Source of the DNA: Spirosoma sordidisoli
Lineage (GTDB): Bacteria > Bacteroidota > Bacteroidia > Cytophagales > Spirosomataceae
Reading direction: 5' to 3'
Assembly: GCF_004138325.1 (NCBI RefSeq)
Contig: NZ_SBLB01000001.1
Location: 372,001-436,000, forward strand
Length of the DNA: 64,000 nucleotides
Shown: positions 40,889 to 50,921 of the stretch, one piece after another
How the letters are laid out: each line of letters starts with the position of its first letter
Numbering within the stretch: position 1 is the first letter of the stretch
Position numbers and translations under genes: made by a program
Notes under the pieces: generated by a model
Told to the model about the DNA's origin: nothing
Databases searched by the model: none
The model's input: the letters and a program-made list of their open reading frames with translations, nothing else

Positions 40889-41503
40889 ATGGCTCTACCT
40901 ACTTCCGATAGCAATCCTGAACCGGCGCCATTTCGCTCATCGGAGGAGCCCAAAACGCGTCACTTCGATGATCGGGAAACTTTTATCCGGCAGGCGTTCG
41001 CGCAAAACCCACGGGTTGGTTACGAGCTGTTGTTCAGACGGTACTACCAACCGCTTTATAGCCACGCTACCCGCCTGGTTTATTCGCCCGATGTGGCGGA
41101 TGATATTGTGAGTGAGGTGTTCCTGAACTTCTGGCAAAAGGAATCGTACACAAACGTTACCACATCGTACCGGCTCTATTTGTTTATGTCGGTGCGGTAT
41201 GCCGCCTTTGCTCACCTGCGTCGGGAGTTCAAACACGAATCGCTGGATATACTGGAAGCGCAACAGGCGGCACTGGATACCCCTTCTGCCGAAAAGATCA
41301 TCCTGTACGATGAACTCTATCTATCCATTGATCAGGCCATAAAATCGCTGCCGCCCCAGAATCAGCGGGTGTTCATGCTGAGCCGGTTCGACGGTAAATC
41401 GCACGCTGAAATCGCCCGGTTATTGTCGATCTCCCCTAAAACGGTGGAGGTGCATATTCACAAAGCCCTGCGCTTACTCCGAACAATTATTGCTGAACTA
41501 TAA
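40889..41503 (+). CDS. ECF RNA polymerase sigma factor, first
   Basis: Protein of 204 residues with region 2 (Y-E-L-L-F-R-R-Y-Y-Q-P-L-Y-S-H-A-T-R, V-A-D-D-I-V-S-E-V-F) and region 4 (L-P-P-Q-N-Q-R-V-F-M-L-S-R-F-D-G-K-S-H-A-E-I-A-R, S-P-K-T-V-E-V-H). It is of the Bacteroidota ECF type that pairs with FecR, and FecR follows by 52 bp. Together with the STN-domain SusC it forms a cell-surface signalling unit: ligand binding at the outer membrane is relayed to FecR, freeing sigma to transcribe the locus. It is the first gene of the long operon to 61779. Confidence 0.95.
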   Translation: MALPTSDSNPEPAPFRSSEEPKTRHFDDRETFIRQAFAQNPRVGYELLFRRYYQPLYSHATRLVYSPDVADDIVSEVFLNFWQKESYTNVTTSYRLYLFMSVRYAAFAHLRREFKHESLDILEAQQAALDTPSAEKIILYDELYLSIDQAIKSLPPQNQRVFMLSRFDGKSHAEIARLLSISPKTVEVHIHKALRLLRTIIAEL

Positions 41504-41555
41504 GGGATAGCCCGGTTTGGCGACTCTCTAGTGTAAGCATTATACATACAACCTA

Positions 41556-42557
41556 ATGAATCAGGACATAAATCGGGAGCTGTTGTTTCTATACTGGTCG
41601 GGCCTGGCCACACCCATGCAGCGTAAGCTAATCGTGGAATGGCTTCAGGAATCAGCGCATCAGGAAACGTTTTATCAGTGGCTCACAGAATGGGAAGACC
41701 TTTATCCCCAATCGCTGGGCGATACCGATAAAGCCTGGGTGGCCCTGAGCAGCCGTGTCGATGGAGAAGCAGCCCAATCAGCACCGGCAGAAACCCAGTC
41801 GAGTCGTCCCCTGCCGGTATGGCGGCCGCTGGCTGGCTGGTGGATGATGGCGGCTAGTTTTGTTCTGATCATGGGGGTAAGCTTTCTGCTGCGCGATACG
41901 CTATTCTGGAACACCTACCGGACCGGCAGCGGGCAGATCGCTACCATCCAGCTGGCGGATGGTAGCCAGGCCACCCTCAACGCGAATTCTGAACTGCGCG
42001 CGCCAATTTATTTCCTCCCGTTCGGAGACCGCTCCATCCAGCTGACAGGAGAAGCCGATTTCTCCGTCACCCACCAGAAAAATCACCAACGTTTCATTGT
42101 AAAGACGCCCAGTAACGTAGATGTCGTTGTGCTGGGTACTGAGTTTGTGATCCGGTCGACAGGAAAGCAGTTTCGGGTGGCCTTACATACGGGAAAAATT
42201 GCCCTCAAGCAGGATACAAGCCGTACCGATATGCCGCTGATGACGCTCAAACCAGGTGATGTGGCTTCCATCGATACAGGAGGAGCCCTTCAGCTGGCCA
42301 CTCGCCAGCCAACCCGCCAGTTGACGACCTGGCGAAATCGCCTGTTTGTGTTTGATCATCATTCGCTGGGCGACGTGCTGACAATGCTGAACGACCAGTT
42401 TGGCGAGACTATCAAGCTGGAAAACGACTCCCTGGCCAACTATCAGATTACCGGTCGTTTTCGGGCCGAACGGGCCGAGGATCTGCTGGCGGTAATCACC
42501 GAAATTACGGGTTACCGGATTGTGACGCGCAATAATCAGAAATACCTGGTCAACTAA
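41556..42557 (+). CDS. FecR family anti-sigma factor
   Basis: Protein of 333 residues. The cytoplasmic head (about 1-90) has the W-x-G-L-A-T-P-M-Q-R-K-L-I-V-E-W-L pattern. A membrane segment lies near residues 93-112 (W-M-M-A-A-S-F-V-L-I-M-G-V-S-F-L-L). The periplasmic FecR domain (I-A-T-I-Q-L-A-D-G-S-Q-A-T-L-N-A-N-S) and a C-terminal DUF4974 (V-F-D-H-H-S-L-G-D-V-L, F-R-A-E-R-A-E-D-L-L) follow. It senses the STN domain of the partner SusC and controls the first ECF sigma. The adjacent SusC with STN (34 bp downstream) is its obvious partner. Confidence 0.95.
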   Translation: MNQDINRELLFLYWSGLATPMQRKLIVEWLQESAHQETFYQWLTEWEDLYPQSLGDTDKAWVALSSRVDGEAAQSAPAETQSSRPLPVWRPLAGWWMMAASFVLIMGVSFLLRDTLFWNTYRTGSGQIATIQLADGSQATLNANSELRAPIYFLPFGDRSIQLTGEADFSVTHQKNHQRFIVKTPSNVDVVVLGTEFVIRSTGKQFRVALHTGKIALKQDTSRTDMPLMTLKPGDVASIDTGGALQLATRQPTRQLTTWRNRLFVFDHHSLGDVLTMLNDQFGETIKLENDSLANYQITGRFRAERAEDLLAVITEITGYRIVTRNNQKYLVN

Positions 42558-42591
42558 ATCTAGACAATCAATCTGTATTCCTAACTCTACT

Positions 42592-45500
42592 ATGCTGCTT
42601 TCTACCAGACCATTACAGCGGACTCTGGGCTGGAGCATATTCGGTTTGCTTTGCCTGACACTGCAAACCGGGTATCCACAGGTTTTGGCTGCCCTTGGCC
42701 GAAAGTCTCACCAACCCGCTTTTAAAGCAACGCAACAGCAACAGGTTCAGCTACGCACTGTCTTACTGGATCTGATGAACCAAAAGCAGGTCAATATTCT
42801 CTTCGATGAGCGCCTGCTGGTTGACAAACTCATTTTTACCGGGCAAGTCAAGACCAGCTGGTCCGTCGAGAAAACGTTATCGACGTTGTTGGAACGGACC
42901 GGTCTGCGCTACCGTCGCATTCGAAAGGATACCTACCTGATTCTGGAAAAAAACGACACGAAATCGGTTCAGGTAAACCCCTTGCCTGCGGATATCAAAG
43001 CCGTTGCCACGGCCAGCAAGGGAAGCGACAGTCCGCTGGCGCAACCGATGAACCCCGGTCTGGTTCCGCTGCAGATGAAACAACCCCTGGATCAGACGGT
43101 AACCGGCGTAGTGACTGACAGCGAAAAAGGAGAGCCTATTCCGGGCGTTAGTATCGTGATCAAAGGAGCTACCCGAGGAACCAACACGGATGCCAACGGT
43201 AAATTCAGTATCTCCGTCCCCAATGGAAACGCGGTGCTGATATTCAGCTTTGTGGGGTTCGAAAAGCAGGAAGTGACTGTAGGGAACCGCACCCAGCTCA
43301 ACATAGCCCTGAATAACGACCTCAAAGAACTGAATGAAGTACTGGTAGTGGGGTTTGGTACCCAAAAAAAAATAAACGCGACGGGAGCCATTTCGACCAT
43401 TGGCACCAGAGAACTGATTCAGTCGCCGGTGGCCAACATCAGCAACTCGCTCGTAGGCCGTTTGCCCGGCTTGTTTGCGACCCAGTCGGGTGGTGAGCCG
43501 GGGAACGACGGCTCCAAAATCAGAATCCGCGGGGTAGGTACGTTTTCGGGAAATACCGATCCGTTGACGCTCGTAGACGGTATTCAGGTTGACAACTACA
43601 ACAACATCGATCCCAACGAAATTGAGTCGGTAACGATTCTGAAAGATGCTTCTTCAACGGCGGTATACGGGATCAGGGGGGCCAACGGTGTACTGATCAT
43701 CACCACGAAGCGGGGAAAAGTAGGCCCACCCAAAGTGAGCTACACCTTTAACCAGGGCTTCAATTCGTTCACCGACATGCGGGAAATGATGAACAGTGCC
43801 GATTATGCCACGCACTTCAACGAAGCCCTGAAGAATGATACGTTCGTAACGGGGGCGGTTTACGTTCCCCGCTACACGGATCAGGATATAGAACTGTATA
43901 AAAACGGGCAGGACCCAATTTTTCACCCCAATGTGGACTGGTTTGATGTGATGTTTAAAAAAGTCTCGACTCAGTCGCAGCACAATATCAACATCAGCGG
44001 AGGGCAGACCAAAGTAAAATATTTCATTTCGGCGGGGTTCTTCAATCAGGAAGGCTTGTTCAAAGATACCCGGGATGTGGTGGACGCCTTTTCGCCCCAG
44101 TCGATCTACAAGCGCTACAATGTCCGGTCAAACTTCAATTTCGACGTAACCCGCCGGTTGAAACTTACCCTCGACCTGTCGTCACAAACCGAAACTCGGA
44201 GCGGTAACAATGGACCGAGTACCGAGCGTGTGGTGGGTGATATTGGCCGGGCCAGCCCCCTGAGTACGCCCGGTGTGGTAGACGGCAAAGTGGTCAATAT
44301 TACTACGGGTTCCCAGAACAACCCCTACGTCAGCCTGCTTTACCCGGGCCAGGCGGGGGGGCTCAAGCGCTCCTACCGAAACTACCTCAATGGAAACGTG
44401 CGGGCTGATTATGACCTCGATGCACTGACGGCCGGCCTGTCGGTCCACGCCAACGTAGCCATGCAGACCTACAACGACCAGCAGATTACCAACACCAAAA
44501 CGCTGATTACCTACCTGGCTACCAAACTGCCCGATGGCACGGTCAACCTGGTCCCCTCAACTACCGAAGCGCAGTTCAATTTTGCCCAGGTGGGCACGTT
44601 CACCAGACGCGTAACCGCCGAATTTGGTATTGACTACAAACGAAGCTTCGCCCTGCACAACGTCACGGGGCTGCTGCTCTATAACCAGCAAAAAACGTTC
44701 GACCCCGCCCTGGCCTTTTTGATTCCCAAAGGCTATCAGAGCTTTGTTGGCCGGGCTACGTATGATTATAACGGTCGGTATCTGGCCGAAGTCAACGTTG
44801 GGTACAATGGCACGGAGAACTTTGCACCCGGCAAGCGGTTTGGCTTGTTCCCGGCCTACTCGTTGGGCTGGGTGGTATCGCAGGAGCCATTTTTTCAGAA
44901 AGCCGGCTTTATCAACTTCCTCAAAATCAGAGGCTCGTATGGCGTTGTGGGGAATGATAACATTGGCGGTACGCGCTTTCTCTACCGCTCGACCAGCTAT
45001 TCGTCGGTGCCTAACATCTACTATTTTGGCAATGTAGGCAGTACCTATAGTGGCTTTCCCGGCATACGGGAAGGAGCCACCGGAAACCCCGACGTGACCT
45101 GGGAACGAGCCGTCAAACAGAATATAGGCCTGGAGATGTGGTTCTGGAAAGACAAAATCAGGTTTACGGCCGATGTCTTCAACGAGAAGCGTAGTGATAT
45201 CCTGGCCACGCCCCAAACCATTTCATCGATTGCCGGTCTGGCGCAACCCGCCAGCAACCTCGGCAAAATGGAGAACAAAGGGTATGAAGTCGATATTGCC
45301 TACACCGATAAAATAGGCAACCTGGGGTATCGCGTTTCGGCTAATTTAAGCTTTGCCCGCAACAAGGTTCTGTACCGCGATGAAATACCCAACAGGTACG
45401 CCTACCAAAATCGGACTGGGCAGCGGCTCGGACAAAACTTCGGGCTTATTGCCGAAGGACTGTATAATACGCTGGAAGAAGTCAACGACCCGGCCCGGCC

Positions 45501-46116
45501 TGTTTACTCGTATTCAAATAATAAAATTCAGCCGGGAGACATCAGGTACCGAGACTACAACGGTGACGGGATCATCGACAATTTCGATGCCGCCCCGATT
45601 GGCTTCTCCAACATCCCCGAAAAAACGTTTGGATCTACCATTAGCCTCAATTACAAAGGGTTCGATTTCTCGGTGCTTTTTCAGGGCGTTACCAACGTGT
45701 CGCACTATTACACCCGGTTTCAGAAAGGGACCGGTTACGGGCAGGCTCCCCCGGAAGGATCGCCGAGTTATTTTAACGAAAGCTGGAGTGTCGAACGCTA
45801 CGAAGCTGGCTTACCCATCCGATTTCCCCGGTTTTCGGTCAACAGCAATCCGAACAATGAAGGGTCTTCGTTCTGGCTGGCCGACGCCAGTTACCTGCGG
45901 CTAAAGAATGCCGAAGTAGGCTACAAATTTCAGCCGGGCATTCTCAAGCGCGTCGGGCTAAACTCGTGTCGTATCTATGTAAATGCCAACAACCTGATTA
46001 CCTGGGACAGAATGCTACCGGGTATCGATCCCGAGAACACCTCGACCGGCGATACTAACACGGAACCCTACCCGCTCGTACGAACCATCAACGCAGGATT
46101 GAACCTGAATTTTTAA
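42592..46116 (+). CDS. SusC-type TonB-dependent transducer with STN domain
   Basis: Protein of 1174 residues. Order: signal region, STN (secretin/TonB short N-terminal) domain at about 50-120, linker, carboxypeptidase-like domain at about 170-250 (G-V-V-T-D-S-E-K-G-E-P-I-P-G-V-S), TonB/plug region from about 255 (V-V-G-F-G-T-Q-K-K), and a 22-strand barrel ending N-A-G-L-N-L-N-F. STN marks a transducer able to signal to FecR. As outer-membrane porter it works with the SusD just downstream (12-bp gap). The pairing with sigma and FecR strongly supports a role as sensor of the imported oligosaccharide. Confidence 0.96.
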   Translation: MLLSTRPLQRTLGWSIFGLLCLTLQTGYPQVLAALGRKSHQPAFKATQQQQVQLRTVLLDLMNQKQVNILFDERLLVDKLIFTGQVKTSWSVEKTLSTLLERTGLRYRRIRKDTYLILEKNDTKSVQVNPLPADIKAVATASKGSDSPLAQPMNPGLVPLQMKQPLDQTVTGVVTDSEKGEPIPGVSIVIKGATRGTNTDANGKFSISVPNGNAVLIFSFVGFEKQEVTVGNRTQLNIALNNDLKELNEVLVVGFGTQKKINATGAISTIGTRELIQSPVANISNSLVGRLPGLFATQSGGEPGNDGSKIRIRGVGTFSGNTDPLTLVDGIQVDNYNNIDPNEIESVTILKDASSTAVYGIRGANGVLIITTKRGKVGPPKVSYTFNQGFNSFTDMREMMNSADYATHFNEALKNDTFVTGAVYVPRYTDQDIELYKNGQDPIFHPNVDWFDVMFKKVSTQSQHNINISGGQTKVKYFISAGFFNQEGLFKDTRDVVDAFSPQSIYKRYNVRSNFNFDVTRRLKLTLDLSSQTETRSGNNGPSTERVVGDIGRASPLSTPGVVDGKVVNITTGSQNNPYVSLLYPGQAGGLKRSYRNYLNGNVRADYDLDALTAGLSVHANVAMQTYNDQQITNTKTLITYLATKLPDGTVNLVPSTTEAQFNFAQVGTFTRRVTAEFGIDYKRSFALHNVTGLLLYNQQKTFDPALAFLIPKGYQSFVGRATYDYNGRYLAEVNVGYNGTENFAPGKRFGLFPAYSLGWVVSQEPFFQKAGFINFLKIRGSYGVVGNDNIGGTRFLYRSTSYSSVPNIYYFGNVGSTYSGFPGIREGATGNPDVTWERAVKQNIGLEMWFWKDKIRFTADVFNEKRSDILATPQTISSIAGLAQPASNLGKMENKGYEVDIAYTDKIGNLGYRVSANLSFARNKVLYRDEIPNRYAYQNRTGQRLGQNFGLIAEGLYNTLEEVNDPARPVYSYSNNKIQPGDIRYRDYNGDGIIDNFDAAPIGFSNIPEKTFGSTISLNYKGFDFSVLFQGVTNVSHYYTRFQKGTGYGQAPPEGSPSYFNESWSVERYEAGLPIRFPRFSVNSNPNNEGSSFWLADASYLRLKNAEVGYKFQPGILKRVGLNSCRIYVNANNLITWDRMLPGIDPENTSTGDTNTEPYPLVRTINAGLNLNF

Positions 46117-46128
46117 TAAACCACCCCT

Positions 46129-47958
46129 ATGAAAAAGCTGTACTTCATCGCTACGGTCGTTATCTGCTGCTTCATAACGACTGCCTGCGAAAAGAAATTT
46201 TTGGACAAGGCCCCTGGGGTTGACCTCACAGAAGACAACGCTTTTCTGAACAAAGCCAACCTGGAGACGTTTGTGACCACCATTTACCGCTACGCTGTTC
46301 ATTCAAACTTCCGGTACAGAATTCAGAGTGAAGCCGTTGCCAGCCCAGCCAATTATTACACCCCGTTCTCGGGCGTAAACACCACCGACTGCATTCACCC
46401 CAGTTCCAGTATCAGCGATGAAGGCGATGCATCGGAAGCTGCCTTTATAAACAACAACCGGTGGAACGAAGGGGTCATCCTGCCGGCCAACATCGTAAAC
46501 GTAGAGGACTTCCGGTACTACATCCGCTGGATCGCCATGCGACAGATTAACCTGGTACTGAAGCGGATCAATGAAGTTCCCGATGCCGACGATGCGTACA
46601 AAAAGCAGGTCGTTGCGGAAGTGAAGGCCCTGCGGGCCATGAATTACATGGAAATGCTGAAACGCTATGGCGGGGTGCCTATCGTAGAAAAGGTATTTCA
46701 GCCAGGTGAGCAGGTAGACGTGCCCAGAAGTTCGTTCGACGATTGCGTCAAGTTTATCGTGAAAGACGTTGATGAGGCCATTCCCAATCTGCCGGCTGTC
46801 TATTCTGCCTCTCAAACGGGTCGTATAACCGCGCTGGCGGCTCTGGCCATCAAATCAGAAGTACTGCTTTACGCAGCCAGCCCCCAGTTCAACACGGCTA
46901 CCCCCGTGATCAGCATGGGCAATGCGGCCGATAATCAACTGATCTGCTACGGCAATGCCGACCCCAACCGCTGGAAACTGGCTGCCGATGCCGCCAAAGC
47001 CGCTATCGACTATGCCCTGGCCAATGGCTACGGCCTTATCGACGAGCCGGCTAACCGGATTCCGAAAGAGTTGGATAATGGTACGGTTGGCCCCCTCGGA
47101 AACTACCGGGTGTCGTGGGAAACGAATAATAACAAAGAGCTGATCATGATGTACCAGGGCGGGGCCAACAGCGCCAACGGCATTACCAATGTCGGCAATG
47201 CGCCCCTGACGTTCTGGAACCCAACCTGCTACGGCTCGTTCTGGAGCGGCATCAGTGTACCTCTGAATTTCATAAGGAAATATGAGAAACTCGACGGAAC
47301 ACCCCAAACCTGGGATGCCGCCGGCGGAACCGATCTGATCGCCAAATACAACGAACTGGACCCCCGCTTCAAGCAAACCATGTCGTACACGAACGGCTAC
47401 TATACCGCCCGCGACCCCATTGCTCAGATTTATAATGGCGGTAAAGATTACGCGAACTGTAAAGGCGGTGTCTGGCTCCGTAAGTACATCCCCCGCAATG
47501 CCACCAGCGCCAATTTCGTCATGAACGACGTGATCTTCCGGGTCAACGAACTGTATCTCAACTACGCCGAAGCGCTGAACGAATTTTCGGGCCCGGTAGC
47601 GGAGGCCTATGCCGCCGTAAACGCCATCCGAACCCGGTCGGGGATGCCGAACCTGCCAGCAGGATTAACCAAAGAGCAGTTCCGCCAGCGGGTCCGTAAT
47701 GAAATTGCCATCGAGCTGGTCAACGACGATCATCGGTTCTGGGACATCAAACGCTGGCTCATTGCCGAAGAAGAAGGGGTAATGAAAGGCAACTTCGAGG
47801 GCTTACAAATTACGCGGACGGGTACGGCTCCCAATTACAAATACACCTGGAAACCCTACACTTTCGAGACCAGGACATTCAATAAAAACATGTACCTGCA
47901 CCCGTTTCCGCAAAACGAAGTGCTCAAGGGAAACCTCATTCAGAATCCCGGCTGGTAA
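46129..47958 (+). CDS. RagB/SusD family lipoprotein, first
   Basis: Protein of 609 residues with signal peptide and lipobox (F-I-T-T-A-C), then E-K-K-F-L-D-K-A-P as usual in SusD. Helical TPR parts show A-L-R-A-M-N-Y-M-E-M-L-K-R-Y-G-G-V-P, and the C-terminal part R-N-E-I-A-I-E-L-V-N-D-D-H-R-F-W-D-I-K-R-W and Y-L-H-P-F-P-Q-N-E. SusD proteins are surface lipoproteins that lid the SusC barrel and bind glycan. It lies 12 bp from SusC on one side and 12 bp from the second SusC on the other. Confidence 0.96.
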   Translation: MKKLYFIATVVICCFITTACEKKFLDKAPGVDLTEDNAFLNKANLETFVTTIYRYAVHSNFRYRIQSEAVASPANYYTPFSGVNTTDCIHPSSSISDEGDASEAAFINNNRWNEGVILPANIVNVEDFRYYIRWIAMRQINLVLKRINEVPDADDAYKKQVVAEVKALRAMNYMEMLKRYGGVPIVEKVFQPGEQVDVPRSSFDDCVKFIVKDVDEAIPNLPAVYSASQTGRITALAALAIKSEVLLYAASPQFNTATPVISMGNAADNQLICYGNADPNRWKLAADAAKAAIDYALANGYGLIDEPANRIPKELDNGTVGPLGNYRVSWETNNNKELIMMYQGGANSANGITNVGNAPLTFWNPTCYGSFWSGISVPLNFIRKYEKLDGTPQTWDAAGGTDLIAKYNELDPRFKQTMSYTNGYYTARDPIAQIYNGGKDYANCKGGVWLRKYIPRNATSANFVMNDVIFRVNELYLNYAEALNEFSGPVAEAYAAVNAIRTRSGMPNLPAGLTKEQFRQRVRNEIAIELVNDDHRFWDIKRWLIAEEEGVMKGNFEGLQITRTGTAPNYKYTWKPYTFETRTFNKNMYLHPFPQNEVLKGNLIQNPGW

Positions 47959-47970
47959 GCTCCTCACACC

Positions 47971-50898
47971 ATGAAACGATCCTATACCAACAAAGGGGCT
48001 TCACTCTTTCTCCTGTTTGCGCTCACCGCTCCGGCTCTGCAGGCGCAACAGGGCGTGGATATGCCCGTACCCACATTGGATACCATTGCTCCGTACACGA
48101 AGCCGGCCAGCCGGGCCATTGGCTACGGCACCCAGCCGGTTAGCCACGTAACCAGTGCCATTTCGACCGTGTACGGGGTTGATTTAGAAAAAAACTTTAC
48201 CCTCAACCTGGGCAATACGCTGTATGGCCGCTTACCTGGTTTGTCGGTTACGCAGGGCGGGTCGGAGCCGGGGGCGGCTACGCCGGGCCTGTTTGTGCGC
48301 GGGGTAAACACTTTTGGCGGGGCAGGTAATGCTCCCCTGTACGTGATCGACGGGTATATCAGCAACGGGTCGGGTACGTCCAATGCCTTCATGCAGCTGA
48401 TGCCCGAAGAAATTGAAACCATTACGGTGCTCAAGGATGCCTCAGCAACGGCCATTTACGGGGCTCGCGGGGCCAATGGCGTTGTGCTGGTGACCACGAA
48501 AGCAGGTAGAGAAGGCCCCCTGCGCATTTCGTTTACCACCAAACAGGGCTTTAATCAGGCTCAGTACCTACCCAAGTTTTTGAATGCCTACAACTACAGC
48601 GTTCTCTACAATGAAGCCCTGGTAAACGACGGCCTGCAGCCTCGCTATACCGATGCCGACCTGGAGGCTTACCGGAACGGCACCGATCCCGTATTTCACC
48701 CCAACGTCGACTGGTACAAAGAAACCCTGCGGAAAACAGCACCCGTTTCCAGCTACAACCTGACGTTTGGCGGGGGCGACAAATTCGTGCGCTACTTCGT
48801 AATGCTGAACGCCCTGAGAAGCAACGGCCTGTTCAAAAAATTCGGGGATATGAACCGGTACGCCGGAGCGGAGGAAAGTTCGAACTCGAACTACTCGAAG
48901 TACAACTTCCGCACGAATCTGGATATAAGCCTGACCAAACGATTTACCGCAGAATTCAAGATTGCCGGCTCCATCGAGCAAACCAATAACCCCAACAACT
49001 ACACCACCGGAGGAACGTTCAACCTGCTGGCCCAGCTGCCGCCCAATGCCTTTCCGGTCTACAACCCAAATGGGAGTTTTGGCGGTAATGCCTTGTACGC
49101 CAATCCCGTAGCCAACTTGCTATCGACCGGATTTTACAAAAACAATTCCCGCACCATTCTGACCTCGCTGAAATTTACGGAGCAATTAGATATGCTGGCC
49201 AAAGGGTTGAGTGCGTCGGTGGCGCTCTCGATCAATAACTACTTCGAATCGGGCTCGCGAAAAACAAAGCAGTATCCCCGGTTTAGCCTTACAAAAGGCG
49301 CAGCAGGCGATACGGTATACAGCCCGGCTATTGGTCAGTTAACATCCCTGGCCGGCGCCGAAGAAACGCTCGATCAGTACCGCAACCTGATTATCCAGGG
49401 CTTTCTGAATTACAACCGGACCGTTGGCAAAAGTAATGTGTCGGCGATGTTGATGGTGAATACCGACAATGTAACCGTGTTCGGGCCAGCCTCAGACCCG
49501 TCAACACCGACAGCCAATTCAACGGACCCCTACAAACACAACAGTGCCGCCGGCCGACTGACGTATGCCTACAATAACAAGTACATTGCCGAAGCGTCGG
49601 TAGGGTACATGGGCAGTGATATTTTTGCGCCCGGCAACCGGTATGGCTATTTCCCGGCGGGTTCCATCGGGTGGGTTGCCTCCAATGAAAAATTCCTGAC
49701 GAACAGTACAGCCATTGATTATCTAAAATTCAGGGGCTCGTACGGTCTGGTTGGCAACGATATAATTGTACCGCTGGGCTTGTCGACCCGGTATGCCTAT
49801 ACGCCCACCTTCGGCGGAGGGGGTTACTTCTTCGGCACGGGAAACACGGCCGTCGGTGGCTTTGCCGAAAACGCCATTGCCAACCCCAACGTGACCTGGG
49901 AGAAAGAGAAGTCGGTCAATATTGGGCTGGATGCCACCCTCTTTAAAAACATCGACATCACCTTCGATTATTTCAACCGGGACCGGTACGACATTGTGGT
50001 ACCATCGAACAGCACAACGCCATTGATTCTGGGTATAGTGACGCCTAACCTGAATCAGGGCAAAGCCAATAACCGGGGTTTCGATGGCTCCATCCGATAC
50101 ACCAGTGGTAGCAAAAACGCTTTTCAGTTTTTTGTCGAGACCAACCTTTCGTACTTTAAAAACAAGATTGTGTTCAACGCAGAGGCTCTTCAGGCCAACA
50201 CGCAACTGTACGGAACGGGGCGGGCCATTGGTCAGCCGCTGGGTCTGAAAGCCATTGGCTTTTATAGCGAGGCCGATATTGCCCAGCGCCTGATCGATCC
50301 CAAAACCGTACCCGGCGTGCTGACCGAAGTGATCAGGGCGGGTGATATAAAGTACCAGGACATCGGCGGACCCGACGGCAAACCCGATGGTGTCATCGAC
50401 GGTAATGACCGCTTGCCCATTGGTAAACCCGGTTTGCCGAACTTCTCGGCGGGTCTGCACACGGGCCTTCGCTACAAAGGCTTCGATGCCGATCTGGTGT
50501 TTCAGGGTGCTACTGGGAATACGGTTTATTTGGGCGGCAATTACTTCCAGGCCTTCCAGAGCAACGGCCAGGTTGCTCCGATTGCGCTCAACCGCTGGAC
50601 ACCCCAAACGGCCGAAACCGCCGACTACCCACGGTTGTCCTCGAAAGACAATCTCAATAACTACCAGTTTTCAACCTTCTGGCAACGCGATGGCAGCTTT
50701 GTCAAGTTGCGTAGCGCCGAAGTTGGCTACACGATACCGGCCAGTTTGTCGAACCAGATCCGAATTCGAACAGCCCGGTTCTTCCTGAACGGTACCAATC
50801 TTTTCTCGATCGACCGAATTCCATACGGCGACCCTGAATCCCTGACCGGATACCCTGTAACCCGGACGGTGACAGTGGGCCTAAGCGTTCAGTTGTAA
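47971..50898 (+). CDS. Second SusC-type outer-membrane protein, short N terminus
   Basis: Protein of 975 residues with signal peptide (ends near A-L-Q-A-Q). Unlike the first SusC it has neither the STN domain nor the carboxypeptidase-like domain. About 25 linker residues lead directly to the TonB-box/plug-type sequence I-G-Y-G-T-Q-P-V-S-H-V-T, then N-T-L-Y-G-R-L-P-G-L-S-V, V-L-K-D-A-S-A-T-A-I-Y-G-A-R-G-A-N-G-V, and a barrel ending in V-T-V-G-L-S-V-Q-L. It is about 200 residues shorter than its neighbour and probably a pure transporter without signalling. It pairs with the second SusD (23-bp gap). Confidence 0.94.
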   Translation: MKRSYTNKGASLFLLFALTAPALQAQQGVDMPVPTLDTIAPYTKPASRAIGYGTQPVSHVTSAISTVYGVDLEKNFTLNLGNTLYGRLPGLSVTQGGSEPGAATPGLFVRGVNTFGGAGNAPLYVIDGYISNGSGTSNAFMQLMPEEIETITVLKDASATAIYGARGANGVVLVTTKAGREGPLRISFTTKQGFNQAQYLPKFLNAYNYSVLYNEALVNDGLQPRYTDADLEAYRNGTDPVFHPNVDWYKETLRKTAPVSSYNLTFGGGDKFVRYFVMLNALRSNGLFKKFGDMNRYAGAEESSNSNYSKYNFRTNLDISLTKRFTAEFKIAGSIEQTNNPNNYTTGGTFNLLAQLPPNAFPVYNPNGSFGGNALYANPVANLLSTGFYKNNSRTILTSLKFTEQLDMLAKGLSASVALSINNYFESGSRKTKQYPRFSLTKGAAGDTVYSPAIGQLTSLAGAEETLDQYRNLIIQGFLNYNRTVGKSNVSAMLMVNTDNVTVFGPASDPSTPTANSTDPYKHNSAAGRLTYAYNNKYIAEASVGYMGSDIFAPGNRYGYFPAGSIGWVASNEKFLTNSTAIDYLKFRGSYGLVGNDIIVPLGLSTRYAYTPTFGGGGYFFGTGNTAVGGFAENAIANPNVTWEKEKSVNIGLDATLFKNIDITFDYFNRDRYDIVVPSNSTTPLILGIVTPNLNQGKANNRGFDGSIRYTSGSKNAFQFFVETNLSYFKNKIVFNAEALQANTQLYGTGRAIGQPLGLKAIGFYSEADIAQRLIDPKTVPGVLTEVIRAGDIKYQDIGGPDGKPDGVIDGNDRLPIGKPGLPNFSAGLHTGLRYKGFDADLVFQGATGNTVYLGGNYFQAFQSNGQVAPIALNRWTPQTAETADYPRLSSKDNLNNYQFSTFWQRDGSFVKLRSAEVGYTIPASLSNQIRIRTARFFLNGTNLFSIDRIPYGDPESLTGYPVTRTVTVGLSVQL

Positions 50899-50921
50899 CT
50901 CATTTTAATCGGAGCTAACGA

